A stretch of DNA of 64,000 nt from Paracoccus sp. (in: a-proteobacteria) (GTDB lineage: Bacteria > Pseudomonadota > Alphaproteobacteria > Rhodobacterales > Rhodobacteraceae), in NCBI RefSeq assembly GCF_030538755.1, contig NZ_JAUNTJ010000007.1, forward strand, positions 1 through 64,000, written 5' to 3'. The stretch's first letter is position 1; each line of letters starts with the position of its first letter. The notes under the pieces were generated by a model that saw nothing but the letters and a program-made list of their open reading frames with translations, made no database searches and was not told the origin of the DNA. The position numbers and the translations under genes are program-made. This document shows, piece after piece, positions 8,577 to 17,827 of this stretch.

Positions 8577-10292
8577 TCAGGGTTGGTGTGGGCGGCAGAC
8601 AAAGTTTAACCCTTCAAAGCCGCAGTCCTGCTGAAAACCGGGGCGGAAATAATCGGCACCCGCCCAGTTTTGCCACAGCGCCGGGGCGACCTGCATATCG
8701 GCGCCGGGGTGCCAGTCGGCCGGGGTGTCGGCATTGCCGCCTTGCCGCAAGGTGGCTGTGGCGGGGAAGGGGAACAGGCTGCGGCCCTGACCCGCCTGCG
8801 CCGCGGCATCATCGGCGGATGCGATCAGCCGGTCGGGGGCGGTGCCGTTTTCCACCCAATCCATCAGCGGCGACATGACGTCGATGCTGGTCAGCCCCTG
8901 CCCTCCGCTGCAATGGCCCATGCCGGGGATCAGGAACAGGCGCAGGCTGTCGTCCATGCTGTCGCCGCCAAGCGCGCGCACCGCCTGCACCCAGGCGACG
9001 GAATTGGCGGGCGAGATATGCGGATCGGCCAGCCCGTGCCAGACGATCAGCTTGCCGCCCCGGTCGGCAAAGGCGGAGATATCGGGATTCGTCGCGTCAT
9101 AGATGGCGTGCATGGGCCGCATCAGTTCAAGCTGCGCGGTGGTGAAGGTGAAATCCGTCAGCGTCCAATTGGGGTCGAAGGGGGTGGTATAGGCCATGCC
9201 GGGGATCATGTCGGATGCCGCCATCGGCGACATGGCAAAGCGCCCGCCCGCCGGGGCCGAGGTCACGATCTGGTCCATTGCCGGGGTTGCGGCGCTGTCA
9301 TCCTGTGCCTGCGCCTTGGCCAGCCCGCCGGGGGGCGGACCGGCCACCGCGACACCGGCCCAGTTCAGTTCCGACCCCGGCAGCAGCGCGCCCACGACCA
9401 GCCGCTGATCGCCGTCATGGGGGCCGCGATACAGGTCAGCCGCCGCCTGCGCCGCCCTGTCGGACAGCCCGTTTCCGGCCAGCGTCAGCGGGTCGAAATC
9501 GCAGCCGAACGGGTCAGAGATCAGCCCGTCCTGCACACCGTCGCGCGTGTCGCAGGCATCCAGCGCGGCCTGATGCAGCACTGGCAGGTCATCCGCGCTC
9601 AGGCTTGGGTCGTCGGACAGCGGTTGCACGACATCCGCGTTCCATGCGTGATAGAAGCTGTTCTGCACCAAAAAGTTCAGCGCCGCCGCCCCCGCCGCGA
9701 TGCCGTCGAAATCGCCGGGGTAACGCTGCGCCGCCATCAGCGCCTCGCGTCCGCCGTCGGAACAGCCGCTGAAATAGGAAAACCGCGGGTCCTGCCCGTA
9801 ATAGGCGGCGATGATGCGTTTTGCGGTCACGCTGGTCACATGCACGGCGCGATAGCCGAAATCGACCCGCAGCTGCATATCGCTGGCCGCCCACAGCCCG
9901 CCCGAGGTGTCATGCCCCATATCGGTCGATGCCATGGCAAATTCGCCATTCGTGATCGCCGGGCAGTCGCGCTGTGGCGATTCGATGCCCAGCCGCCCGC
10001 ACAGCCCGCCGCAGCCGGTTTGCAGATAACGCTGAGTCCAGCCGCTGACCGGCATCTGCACCCGGAACTGCACACGCGGCGAGATCACCCCCTCGACCAC
10101 GCACATCCTGTGGCCATCGACCTGCGATTCGGCGGCGCTGGTGATGGTTGCCGGCGCCCCGGCCGTGCTGAAATCCTGTTGCGCCAGCGCGGCGCAATCC
10201 ATCGCTGGCGGCACCGGCGGCAGCTCTGCCCCCGCCGCCAGCACGGGTGCCGGCATCATCAACATCCCGATCAGTGCCCAGAACCGCATCAT
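8577..10292 (-). CDS. Tannase/feruloyl-esterase family alpha/beta hydrolase
   Basis: A 571-residue predicted secreted esterase. The signal peptide is MMRFWALIGMLMMPAPVLAA. The nucleophile serine lies in SGCSDGGREALMAAQ (tannase-family GCSxGG elbow); later family motifs are LIVWHGLADPHISP (acid region), LFLIPGMGHCSGG (catalytic His) and WVENGTAPDRLIAS near the C-terminus. These are the hallmarks of Pfam Tannase. Cysteine pairs in the mature protein fit a periplasmic or extracellular location. The ATG at 10292 was chosen because of the signal peptide; the open frame beyond it runs antisense into the ATPase gene. It lies between two parts of the ABC system, suggesting that the transporter imports or responds to the products of ester hydrolysis. 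Confidence 0.9.
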   Translation of the reverse strand: MMRFWALIGMLMMPAPVLAAGAELPPVPPAMDCAALAQQDFSTAGAPATITSAAESQVDGHRMCVVEGVISPRVQFRVQMPVSGWTQRYLQTGCGGLCGRLGIESPQRDCPAITNGEFAMASTDMGHDTSGGLWAASDMQLRVDFGYRAVHVTSVTAKRIIAAYYGQDPRFSYFSGCSDGGREALMAAQRYPGDFDGIAAGAAALNFLVQNSFYHAWNADVVQPLSDDPSLSADDLPVLHQAALDACDTRDGVQDGLISDPFGCDFDPLTLAGNGLSDRAAQAAADLYRGPHDGDQRLVVGALLPGSELNWAGVAVAGPPPGGLAKAQAQDDSAATPAMDQIVTSAPAGGRFAMSPMAASDMIPGMAYTTPFDPNWTLTDFTFTTAQLELMRPMHAIYDATNPDISAFADRGGKLIVWHGLADPHISPANSVAWVQAVRALGGDSMDDSLRLFLIPGMGHCSGGQGLTSIDVMSPLMDWVENGTAPDRLIASADDAAAQAGQGRSLFPFPATATLRQGGNADTPADWHPGADMQVAPALWQNWAGADYFRPGFQQDCGFEGLNFVCRPHQP

Positions 10293-10311
10293 CCGCCTCC
10301 AAGATCGCGCT

Positions 10312-10339
10312 TTGACATCCGCAACAATCGCTTTAGCCT
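10312..10339 (+). promoter_or_regulatory. Candidate sigma70 promoter for the fused ATPase gene
   Basis: A perfect -35 hexamer TTGACA (10312-10317) is followed after 16 bases by TAGCCT (10334-10339), which keeps the T, A and final T of the -10 consensus. It lies 40-70 bases upstream of the ATG at 10381, in the divergent spacer with the esterase gene. Confidence 0.45.
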
Positions 10340-10380
10340 GCACTATCGCATGGTCCCGGTAAATAAAAAGGAAACCGCAG

Positions 10381-12198
<1,818 letters not shown>

Positions 12199-12203
12199 GG
12201 GTG

Positions 12204-12860
12204 TTAGGGGGCAGCCTTGATTACCCCTTCCTTTTTTAGCTCCTCCCTCACCTTTAAGATAAAATCGGCTGTTCCGGTTTCGGTGAACAAATCGGCAAGG
12301 GAAACATCCCACCAAATTCGCCGGGTTGCGCTGTTGCCAAGGGGAACCCATACTCCGGTTTCCGCATCATTGTCATAAGGGTCGCTTTTCCATATCTTAT
12401 ACGGCGTCAGGCCCTGCTCCACATCCTTCCCTGCCTTATAGACCATGAGTTCCAAATAGCTCTTACTGGTATCTGCTGGCGGCATCTGTGCCGGGTCGGG
12501 GCCGTAAATCGATCCTGCTTTGTTTTTGTAAGCCGCATGATAGCCATCGTCTGCGATGATGCGCGTAACAATAAACCAGTTTCCGGGGGGAAATGCGTCC
12601 CATTTTCTGGTGTCAGGCAGTGTAAACCAATTGATTGTGGCGAAATACGACAAGCCGTCCCATGCCCATTTTTTCCAAGGTTGAGTCTGGCCGCGAGGGG
12701 GGCGTGCATAGAGACCAGGCTCCCATGACGAGGCTGCCAACTCGGGAAAGCCCGCTTCTATTTCTTGCAGAAGAAACAAGACACGTTTCTGATAAGCCAC
12801 CACGATGCGCCATGCCTGACGCACATCCGTCAACAGGGTTTCATAATCGACTTCAGTCAT
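12204..12860 (-). CDS. Uncharacterised tryptophan-rich protein, second gene of a low-GC pair
   Basis: I do not recognise the family. The product is 218 residues, soluble, without signal peptide or membrane helix, and contains 12 tryptophans, several in a cluster (QPWKKWAWDGLSYF, PGNWFIVTRI, ATRRIWWDVSLADLF). The C-terminus is charged (KVREELKKEGVIK). The ATG at 12860 overlaps the stop of the upstream nuclease-like gene by 8 bases (ATGACTGA), so the two are translationally coupled. Hand counts of single 60-base lines give 29/60 and 31/60 G+C here against 40/60 in the adjacent ATPase gene, so base composition differs from the neighbours. It may be a partner or immunity-type protein for the upstream product, but that is inference. 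Confidence 0.7.
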   Translation of the reverse strand: MTEVDYETLLTDVRQAWRIVVAYQKRVLFLLQEIEAGFPELAASSWEPGLYARPPRGQTQPWKKWAWDGLSYFATINWFTLPDTRKWDAFPPGNWFIVTRIIADDGYHAAYKNKAGSIYGPDPAQMPPADTSKSYLELMVYKAGKDVEQGLTPYKIWKSDPYDNDAETGVWVPLGNSATRRIWWDVSLADLFTETGTADFILKVREELKKEGVIKAAP

Positions 12861-13638
12861 GGCCTGCACTCTGTCTGGCGATGCGTTCGTTTATTGCTGT
12901 TAGTTTATTAAGCGAAGCATCCGGGAACCTCAGCGGCTTTAACTTCTCCAGTTGCCGGGGTGTCACCAAGTGATAGTGACCGCATAACGCCAGGCCCTCT
13001 GCGATGTCCGCGACAATACGCTTTTCGTGATCCGGCAGCGCCGTCAGGACGGTGCAGGCGCGGGCGATGTCGTGCCATTCGATCATTGCCAAACTCAGCT
13101 TTGGCAGCCTGCTATGATGCGCGCGCATGGAAGACAGGAATTGCTGTCGCATCTCGTCTCTCTGGCGCGTATCGGCGTTCCCGCCCAAAGCCAGCAGAAC
13201 CAGATGGTCAGGCATTTCATCATCGGTATTTTCAACCCAGCCGCCGATCTCATTGGCCCATTGCCCAAGATTCTGATGCCCACCGCGCTTGGCTTCGACG
13301 ATGATATGCATTTTTATTGCCGGATCGCCCAGTTCCAGCTGGATGAAAGCATCCGGCTCGACGCCGCGTTGCCTGTTATCTGTGGCCCATATTGGCCAAA
13401 AATCGATCCCGTTCAGTTGCGCTGTGCGGTAGAACGGCAATTGTCCTGATGCAGCCTCGACCAGCAAAGTCCAAGCTGTTGCAGGGGTTAAATAGCTAAG
13501 ACGTTCCAAAATTGTGGCTGATACCAGATCTTCATTTGCACGGAAAAGCTCGCGCCAACTGATCGAAATTTCGTCGCCGACCCGCAGTCTTCCAGATTTG
13601 CTGCGTAAGATCGCGTTTAACACTGATTCTGTTCCCAA
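12853..13638 (-). CDS. Putative PD-(D/E)XK nuclease-like protein, first gene of a low-GC pair
   Basis: A 261-residue protein with the spacing of a PD-(D/E)XK nuclease core: E94-P95-D96 (VEPDAFIQLEL), then E115-A116-K117 in HIIVEAKRGG on the next strand, then Q126 (NLGQWANEI) as a possible extra motif. No target-recognition or helicase domain is visible. No ATG begins the frame: the first possible starts are TTG at 13638 and GTG at 13623, with an in-frame stop just upstream, so the true start is uncertain and a loss of N-terminal sequence is possible. G+C in one hand-counted line is 30/60, lower than the surroundings. It is coupled to the downstream tryptophan-rich gene and lies 44 bases after the BrnA-like gene on the same strand. 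Confidence 0.65.
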   Translation of the reverse strand: MGTESVLNAILRSKSGRLRVGDEISISWRELFRANEDLVSATILERLSYLTPATAWTLLVEAASGQLPFYRTAQLNGIDFWPIWATDNRQRGVEPDAFIQLELGDPAIKMHIIVEAKRGGHQNLGQWANEIGGWVENTDDEMPDHLVLLALGGNADTRQRDEMRQQFLSSMRAHHSRLPKLSLAMIEWHDIARACTVLTALPDHEKRIVADIAEGLALCGHYHLVTPRQLEKLKPLRFPDASLNKLTAINERIARQSAGHD

Positions 13639-13682
13639 TGGCTGGTGTCTTCAGTTCGTGATAGCTGATAATATTTAACAAA

Positions 13683-14210
13683 TCACCCCCGCCCCTCGCG
13701 CATCCGTGCCAGCCGCACCCGTCCCTCGGCCTTGAACCGTGCCATCTCGCTGCTTTCCTCGCCCAGCGGCACGCCCTTGCCGCTGCCGCTCCAGGCCATG
13801 TCCTCGCTCAGGCCGGCGGCGACCATCTCGCGCGGCTCGTCGGCCCACCACGGGCGCGGGCCGTCGAAATTCATCGGGTCGTCCTCGGTGCGGCGCAGAT
13901 AGTCCATCGTCTCGGCCCCGCCGATCAGCCCGGCCAGACGGGCGTGCATCCAGACCGACAGCACCCGGTTCATCCGCGGCTGCCAGTTCGCGCCCATCGA
14001 CTGGAAAAAGCGCACGATGTCCTCGTCCAGCCGGATGGTGACGCGGCGGGTCTTGCCCGGCCCCTTGTCGCGGGCGATCTCGTGCCATTCGGCGGGAATG
14101 CGCATCTGCGTCAGCAGGGTGTTGTGCAGGTCCCATTCCAGCATCCGCATGGCATCGGCCATATAGTGGTAATTCTGCCGCCGCGCCGCTTCGGCTTTGC
14201 TGATCGCCAT
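13683..14210 (-). CDS. BrnA-like antitoxin-family DNA-binding protein
   Basis: A 175-residue protein whose central part, RRVTIRLDEDIVRFFQSMG followed by QPRMNRVLSVWMHAR, is the pattern of BrnA antitoxins, ribbon-helix-helix-like DNA binders that autoregulate brnTA operons. It is longer than typical BrnA (about 100 residues): there is an N-terminal helix rich in Ala/Arg and a C-terminal extension of roughly 75 residues with no recognisable motif. No BrnT toxin gene is visible on either side. The start at 14210 is the first ATG before the conserved part; the open frame upstream is antisense to the M20 gene. The upstream spacer holds a perfect dyad and phased palindromes that may be its operator. 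Confidence 0.75.
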   Translation of the reverse strand: MAISKAEAARRQNYHYMADAMRMLEWDLHNTLLTQMRIPAEWHEIARDKGPGKTRRVTIRLDEDIVRFFQSMGANWQPRMNRVLSVWMHARLAGLIGGAETMDYLRRTEDDPMNFDGPRPWWADEPREMVAAGLSEDMAWSGSGKGVPLGEESSEMARFKAEGRVRLARMREGRG

Positions 14211-14252
14211 GATCCGCCCCCCTGGTCTGATGGCGGCATCCTGCCCGGCACG

Positions 14253-14271
14253 GGTTAACGCCCCGTTAACC
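14253..14271. promoter_or_regulatory. Perfect 8-bp dyad upstream of the BrnA-like gene
   Basis: GGTTAACG (14253-14260), CCC, CGTTAACC (14264-14271) is an exact inverted repeat with a 3-base spacer, 43 bases upstream of the BrnA-like start codon. Its AT core stands out in GC-rich sequence. It is a good candidate operator, though no regulator is proven. Confidence 0.6.
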
Positions 14272-14289
14272 ATGAGCGCGCGACAGGTT

Positions 14290-14339
14290 GTGCACGGTTT
14301 GTGCACAGGCGGTGCACGCGCTGTGCACGGGTTGTGCCG
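14290..14339. repeat. 11-bp-phased array of GTGCAC palindromes
   Basis: GTGCAC occurs at 14290, 14301, 14312 and 14323, exactly 11 bases apart each time, with a degenerate fifth unit GTGCCG at 14334. The 5-base spacers differ (GGTTT, AGGCG, GCGCT, GGGTT), so only the palindromes and their phase are conserved. One site per helical turn on the same DNA face fits cooperative protein binding. It lies in the divergent spacer between the BrnA-like gene and the M20 hydrolase. Confidence 0.85.
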
Positions 14340-14409
14340 CCCTGAACCCGGCATTTGCTGGCGATTGCGGCATCGGCGTTGCCGCGCCCGGCCCGTGCAA
14401 CGCGCGCCC

Positions 14410-14421
14410 CGTTGCGCAACG
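14410..14421. promoter_or_regulatory. Perfect 12-bp palindrome upstream of the M20 hydrolase
   Basis: CGTTGCGCAACG reads identically on both strands. It lies about 42 bases before the ATG at 14463, a usual place for an operator. No regulator is identified. Confidence 0.4.
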
Positions 14422-14462
14422 CCCCTCGCTGCCATACCTTTCCCCCTGAAGGAGTCCCCATC

Positions 14463-15629
14463 ATGCCGATCAAAAACCGCTTCGCCGAACTGCTGCCCGA
14501 GATCACCGCCTGGCGCCGCGACTTTCACGAACACCCCGAATTGCAATATGACGTCCACCGCACCGCCGACCGCGTGGCAGAGTTGCTGCGCGAATTCGGC
14601 TGCGACGAGGTGACGACGGGCATCGGCCAGACCGGCGTCGTCGGCGTGATCCGGGGCCGCAGCGATACGCAGGGCCGCGTCATCGGCCTGCGCGCCGATA
14701 TGGACGCGCTGCCGATCAACGAACAGACCGGGCTGGAATATGCCTCGAAAACGCCGGGCAAGATGCACGCCTGCGGCCATGACGGCCACACCGCCATGTT
14801 GCTGGGCGCGGCCAGGTATCTGGCGGAAACCAGAAATTTCGACGGCACCGCCGTGGTGGTCTTTCAGCCCGCCGAAGAAGGTGGCGCCGGCGGTCTGGCG
14901 ATGATTCAGGACGGGCTGACCGAGCGTTGGGGCATTCAGGAATACTACGGGATGCACAATATGCCCGGCATCCCGGTCGGCAGCTTTGCCATCCGCGAAG
15001 GCGGGATCATGGCCGCCGCCGACCAGTTCGAGATCACCGTGACCGGCAAGGGCGGCCACGCCGCCAAACCGCAAGAGGTGGTCGATACGGTAGTGGTGAC
15101 GGCGCATATCATCACCGCGCTGCAATCCATCGTGTCGCGCAATGTCGATCCGCTGAAGAACGGCGTGGTCTCGGCCTGCGTCGTGACCACCGATTCCACG
15201 GCGCATAACGTGATCCCGCAGGTGGTCAAGATCAAGGGCACCGCCCGCAGCCTGGATGACGACATCCGCGACCTGCTGGAACAGGGGATCACCCGCGTCG
15301 CCACCCATACCGCCGCCGCCTTCGGGGCAAGCGCCGTGGTCGATTACCATCGCGGCTATCCGGTCACGCGCAACCACCCGGCGGAAACCAACTATGCCGT
15401 CGCCGTCGCGCGCAGCATCTCGCCCGAGGTGGACACGAATATCGACCCGATGATGGGCGGCGAGGATTTCAGCTATATGCTGGAATCGCGGCCCGGCGCG
15501 TATATCTTTGTCGGCAACGGCGATACGGCGATGGTGCATCACCCGGCCTATAACTTCAGCGACGAGGCGATCCCCTTTGGCTCCAGCTGGTATGCGGGCA
15601 TGGTGGAATCGCGGATGCCCGCCGCATGA
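14463..15629 (+). CDS. M20-family amidohydrolase (aminoacylase/hippurate-hydrolase type)
   Basis: A 388-residue cytoplasmic metallo-hydrolase. The N-terminal catalytic domain carries WRRDFHEHPELQYD, DMDALPINEQTGL, MHACGHDGHTAML and the catalytic glutamate region FQPAEEGGAGG; the lid (dimerisation) domain follows (GKGGHAAKPQEVVDTVV), and the last metal ligand is in MMGGEDFSYML. These are the features of M20D amidohydrolases that cleave N-acyl amino acids such as hippurate or N-acetyl-amino acids. The ATG at 14463 follows a GAAGGAG ribosome-binding site. Its stop codon overlaps the DUF1304 gene (ATGA), giving a three-gene operon. Confidence 0.93.
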   Translation: MPIKNRFAELLPEITAWRRDFHEHPELQYDVHRTADRVAELLREFGCDEVTTGIGQTGVVGVIRGRSDTQGRVIGLRADMDALPINEQTGLEYASKTPGKMHACGHDGHTAMLLGAARYLAETRNFDGTAVVVFQPAEEGGAGGLAMIQDGLTERWGIQEYYGMHNMPGIPVGSFAIREGGIMAAADQFEITVTGKGGHAAKPQEVVDTVVVTAHIITALQSIVSRNVDPLKNGVVSACVVTTDSTAHNVIPQVVKIKGTARSLDDDIRDLLEQGITRVATHTAAAFGASAVVDYHRGYPVTRNHPAETNYAVAVARSISPEVDTNIDPMMGGEDFSYMLESRPGAYIFVGNGDTAMVHHPAYNFSDEAIPFGSSWYAGMVESRMPAA

Positions 15630-15976
15630 TCGGCACGGTGCTGACGGGGCTGATCGCGGCGCTGCACCTGTATATCCTGTGGCTTGAAATGTTCCGCTGG
15701 CAGGCCCCGCGCACCCGCGCCACATTTGGCGGGCTGGATGCCGATTTCGCGGCCAGAACGCGGGTCATGGCGGCCAATCAGGGGCTGTATAACGGCTTTC
15801 TGGCGGCAGGGCTGATCTGGGGGCTGTGGCGCGGCGATCAGGGCGTGGTGCTGTTCTTCCTGACCTGCGTGGCGGTCGCCGGGCTGTTCGGCGCGGCCAC
15901 CGTCAGCCGCCGTATCCTGCTGGTGCAAACAATGCCGGCGGTGCTGGCCATGGCGGCGGTTCTGGCGGGGATCTGA
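15626..15976 (+). CDS. DUF1304-family small membrane protein
   Basis: A 116-residue protein with four predicted transmembrane helices. The start MIGTVLTGLIAALHLYILWLEMF and the following Phe-Arg-Trp and ANQGLYNGFLAAGLIWG stretches are typical of DUF1304, an inner-membrane family of unknown function. It overlaps both neighbours by four bases (ATGA at each junction), so it is co-translated with the amidohydrolase before it and the glutamine amidotransferase after it. Confidence 0.9.
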   Translation: MIGTVLTGLIAALHLYILWLEMFRWQAPRTRATFGGLDADFAARTRVMAANQGLYNGFLAAGLIWGLWRGDQGVVLFFLTCVAVAGLFGAATVSRRILLVQTMPAVLAMAAVLAGI

Positions 15977-16710
15977 TGAAGCCGTTCCTGATCCTGCAAC
16001 TCCGCCCCGAGGACGAGGCCGCCGACGAAGAATACGCCTCGATCCTGCGCCGGGGCCGGTTGCGCGCCGATCAGACCCGCCGCATCCGGCTGGACCGCGA
16101 CAGCCTGCCCGCCACGCTGATCCTGCACGATTACGCGGGCCTGATCGTCGGCGGCGGCCCCGGCTGCGTATCCGACCCGCCCACACAGAAAACCCCGACC
16201 GAGGCCCGGATCGAAGCGGCGATCCTGTCGCTGATGCCGCAGGTGATCGCGGCGGATTTCCCGTTTCTGGGCTGCTGCTATGGCATCGGCATCCTTGGCC
16301 GCGCGCTGAATGCGCCGGTGGGCAAATCCCGCTACGGCGAAGCGGTCGGGGCCGTCACCGTCCGCCAGACACCACAGGCCGCCACCGAGCCGCTGCTAAA
16401 CGGCCTGCCGCAGCAATTCACCGCCCTCGTCGGCCATAAAGAGGCGCTGGAACACCTGCCCGCCGACACCGCGCATCTGCTGGCGGGCGATGCCTGCCCG
16501 TTCCAGATGATCCGCCACCGGCAAAACATCTACGCCACACAGTTCCACCCCGAATCCGATGGCAACAGCTTTGCCCTGCGCATCCGCATCTATCGCAACA
16601 AGGGCTATTTCCCGCCGGATACAGCCGATGCCCTGACCGCCGCCATCGCAGAGGCCCAAACCGAAACATCAGGCCAGATCCTCGCCAATTTCACCACCCG
16701 CTACGCCTGA
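15976..16710 (+). CDS. Class I glutamine amidotransferase-like protein
   Basis: A 244-residue stand-alone GATase1 domain. The nucleophile cysteine lies in FPFLGCCYGIGILG, preceded by the GLIVGGGPGCVSD loop, and the His-Glu pair is in YATQFHPESDG. Stand-alone GuaA-like amidotransferases of this type often act on gamma-glutamyl compounds or remain unassigned; there is no synthetase partner nearby. The ATG at 15976 overlaps the DUF1304 stop. A family A intergenic repeat follows the gene directly. Confidence 0.88.
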   Translation: MKPFLILQLRPEDEAADEEYASILRRGRLRADQTRRIRLDRDSLPATLILHDYAGLIVGGGPGCVSDPPTQKTPTEARIEAAILSLMPQVIAADFPFLGCCYGIGILGRALNAPVGKSRYGEAVGAVTVRQTPQAATEPLLNGLPQQFTALVGHKEALEHLPADTAHLLAGDACPFQMIRHRQNIYATQFHPESDGNSFALRIRIYRNKGYFPPDTADALTAAIAEAQTETSGQILANFTTRYA

Positions 16711-16714
16711 CAGG

Positions 16715-16766
16715 CATCTTTGGTCCCTAAATATCCCACGGGGGTGTGGGGGTGTGAAACCCCCAC
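16715..16766 (+). repeat. Intergenic repeat family A, copy A2
   Basis: CATCTTTGGTCCCTAAATATCC is followed by a G-rich run and a perfect 8-bp hairpin, GTGGGGGT (16746-16753), loop GTGAA, ACCCCCAC (16759-16766). It fills the gap between two convergent genes and touches the sua5 stop codon at 16767, so it may serve as a bidirectional terminator. Confidence 0.85.
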
Positions 16767-17711
16767 TTACCGCGGTGCCGCCGCGCGCCGCAGCCGGTCG
16801 TTGATCGCTGCGCCCAAACCATGTTCCGGCACCGGCGCAACGGCGATTGGCTGACCCAGCTCATCGGCGCGGCGCAGCACGTCGAACAGGCGCGCCGCCG
16901 CCTCGGCCAGATCACCGCCGGGCGACAGGCTCAACGGGCCGTCGCTGCCAAAACCGATGTAAACCTCGCCCGTTCGCGCGGTTTCGGCGTTCAGCCGAAC
17001 CGCCGCTTGCGGGGCGTAATGGCTGGCCAATTGCCCCGGAGCCTGCGGGCTGGCGGGGTCTGGTCCGCGCCGCAGCGGGCTGGCCAGAAGCGCCTCGATT
17101 GCCTCTGCCGCGACGCCGCCGGGGCGCATCAGCACCGGCTGCGTGCCGTCCCAGCCGATGATCGTCGATTCCACCCCGACCGGGCAGGGGCCGCCGTCCA
17201 GAACCGCCGCGATCCGCCCGCCCAGCCCGGCGCGGGGGGCCAGCACATGATCCGCCGTCGTCGGGCTGACCCGCCCCGAGACATTGGCCGAGGGCGCGGC
17301 CAAAGGCCCGCCAAAGGCGCGCAGAACCGCCTGCGCCACCGGATGCGCGGGCACCCGCACGGCCGCCGTGGTCAGCCCCGCCGTTACCAAAGACGCCACC
17401 CCCGCATCGGCCCGCAGCGGCGCCACCAGCGTCAGCGCACCAGGCCAAAAGGCGGCGGCCAAAGCCTCGGCCGCATCCGGCAGATCGACCAGTGCCCGCG
17501 CCGCCGCCAGATCGGCGACATGCAGGATCAGCGGGTTGAAGGCGGGCCGCCCCTTGGCCGCATAGACCGCCGCCACCGCCGCACCATTGCGGGCATCGGC
17601 GGCCAGCCCGTAAACCGTCTCGGTCGGGATCGCCACCGGGTATCCCCCGGCCAGCAGTCTTGCGGCGGCGGAAACCCCTTGCGGGTCGGCTGTCAGGCGC
17701 TGTGTTTGCAT
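16767..17711 (-). CDS. L-threonylcarbamoyladenylate synthase (Sua5/YrdC/YwlC family)
   Basis: A 314-residue protein with the YrdC domain at about residues 10-195 (PVAIPTETVYGLAADARN, KGRPAFNPLILHV, GGPLAAPSANVSGR) and a C-terminal Sua5 domain (GQLASHYAPQAAVRL onward). It makes threonylcarbamoyl-AMP from threonine, bicarbonate and ATP for the t6A37 modification of ANN-decoding tRNAs. The ATG at 17711 was chosen because the YrdC domain begins soon after; the open frame upstream enters the divergent spacer. The presence of both domains marks the long Sua5 form rather than TsaC. Confidence 0.94.
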   Translation of the reverse strand: MQTQRLTADPQGVSAAARLLAGGYPVAIPTETVYGLAADARNGAAVAAVYAAKGRPAFNPLILHVADLAAARALVDLPDAAEALAAAFWPGALTLVAPLRADAGVASLVTAGLTTAAVRVPAHPVAQAVLRAFGGPLAAPSANVSGRVSPTTADHVLAPRAGLGGRIAAVLDGGPCPVGVESTIIGWDGTQPVLMRPGGVAAEAIEALLASPLRRGPDPASPQAPGQLASHYAPQAAVRLNAETARTGEVYIGFGSDGPLSLSPGGDLAEAAARLFDVLRRADELGQPIAVAPVPEHGLGAAINDRLRRAAAPR

Positions 17712-17827
17712 CGGTGACGTAGAGTTCCGGTCTGTGGGGGCTTGCGAAGTCAAGGGATATGCGAAAACGATCAGATAATCGTGCGGGTAATCTTTGCCAA
17801 GCCGCACCTGATATAAGGGGGGAAATC

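Noticed and set aside
12204..14210. Classical BrnTA toxin-antitoxin pair
   Set aside because: No short BrnT-like toxin frame precedes or follows the BrnA-like gene; the neighbouring proteins are much longer and lack the BrnT pattern.
14290..14344. GTGCAC array as a CRISPR array
   Set aside because: Units are 6 bases with 5-base spacers, far shorter than CRISPR repeats, and no cas genes are present.
14211..15725. Upstream extension of the BrnA-like frame
   Set aside because: It runs antisense through the M20 hydrolase and DUF1304 genes; the conserved part starts after 14210.
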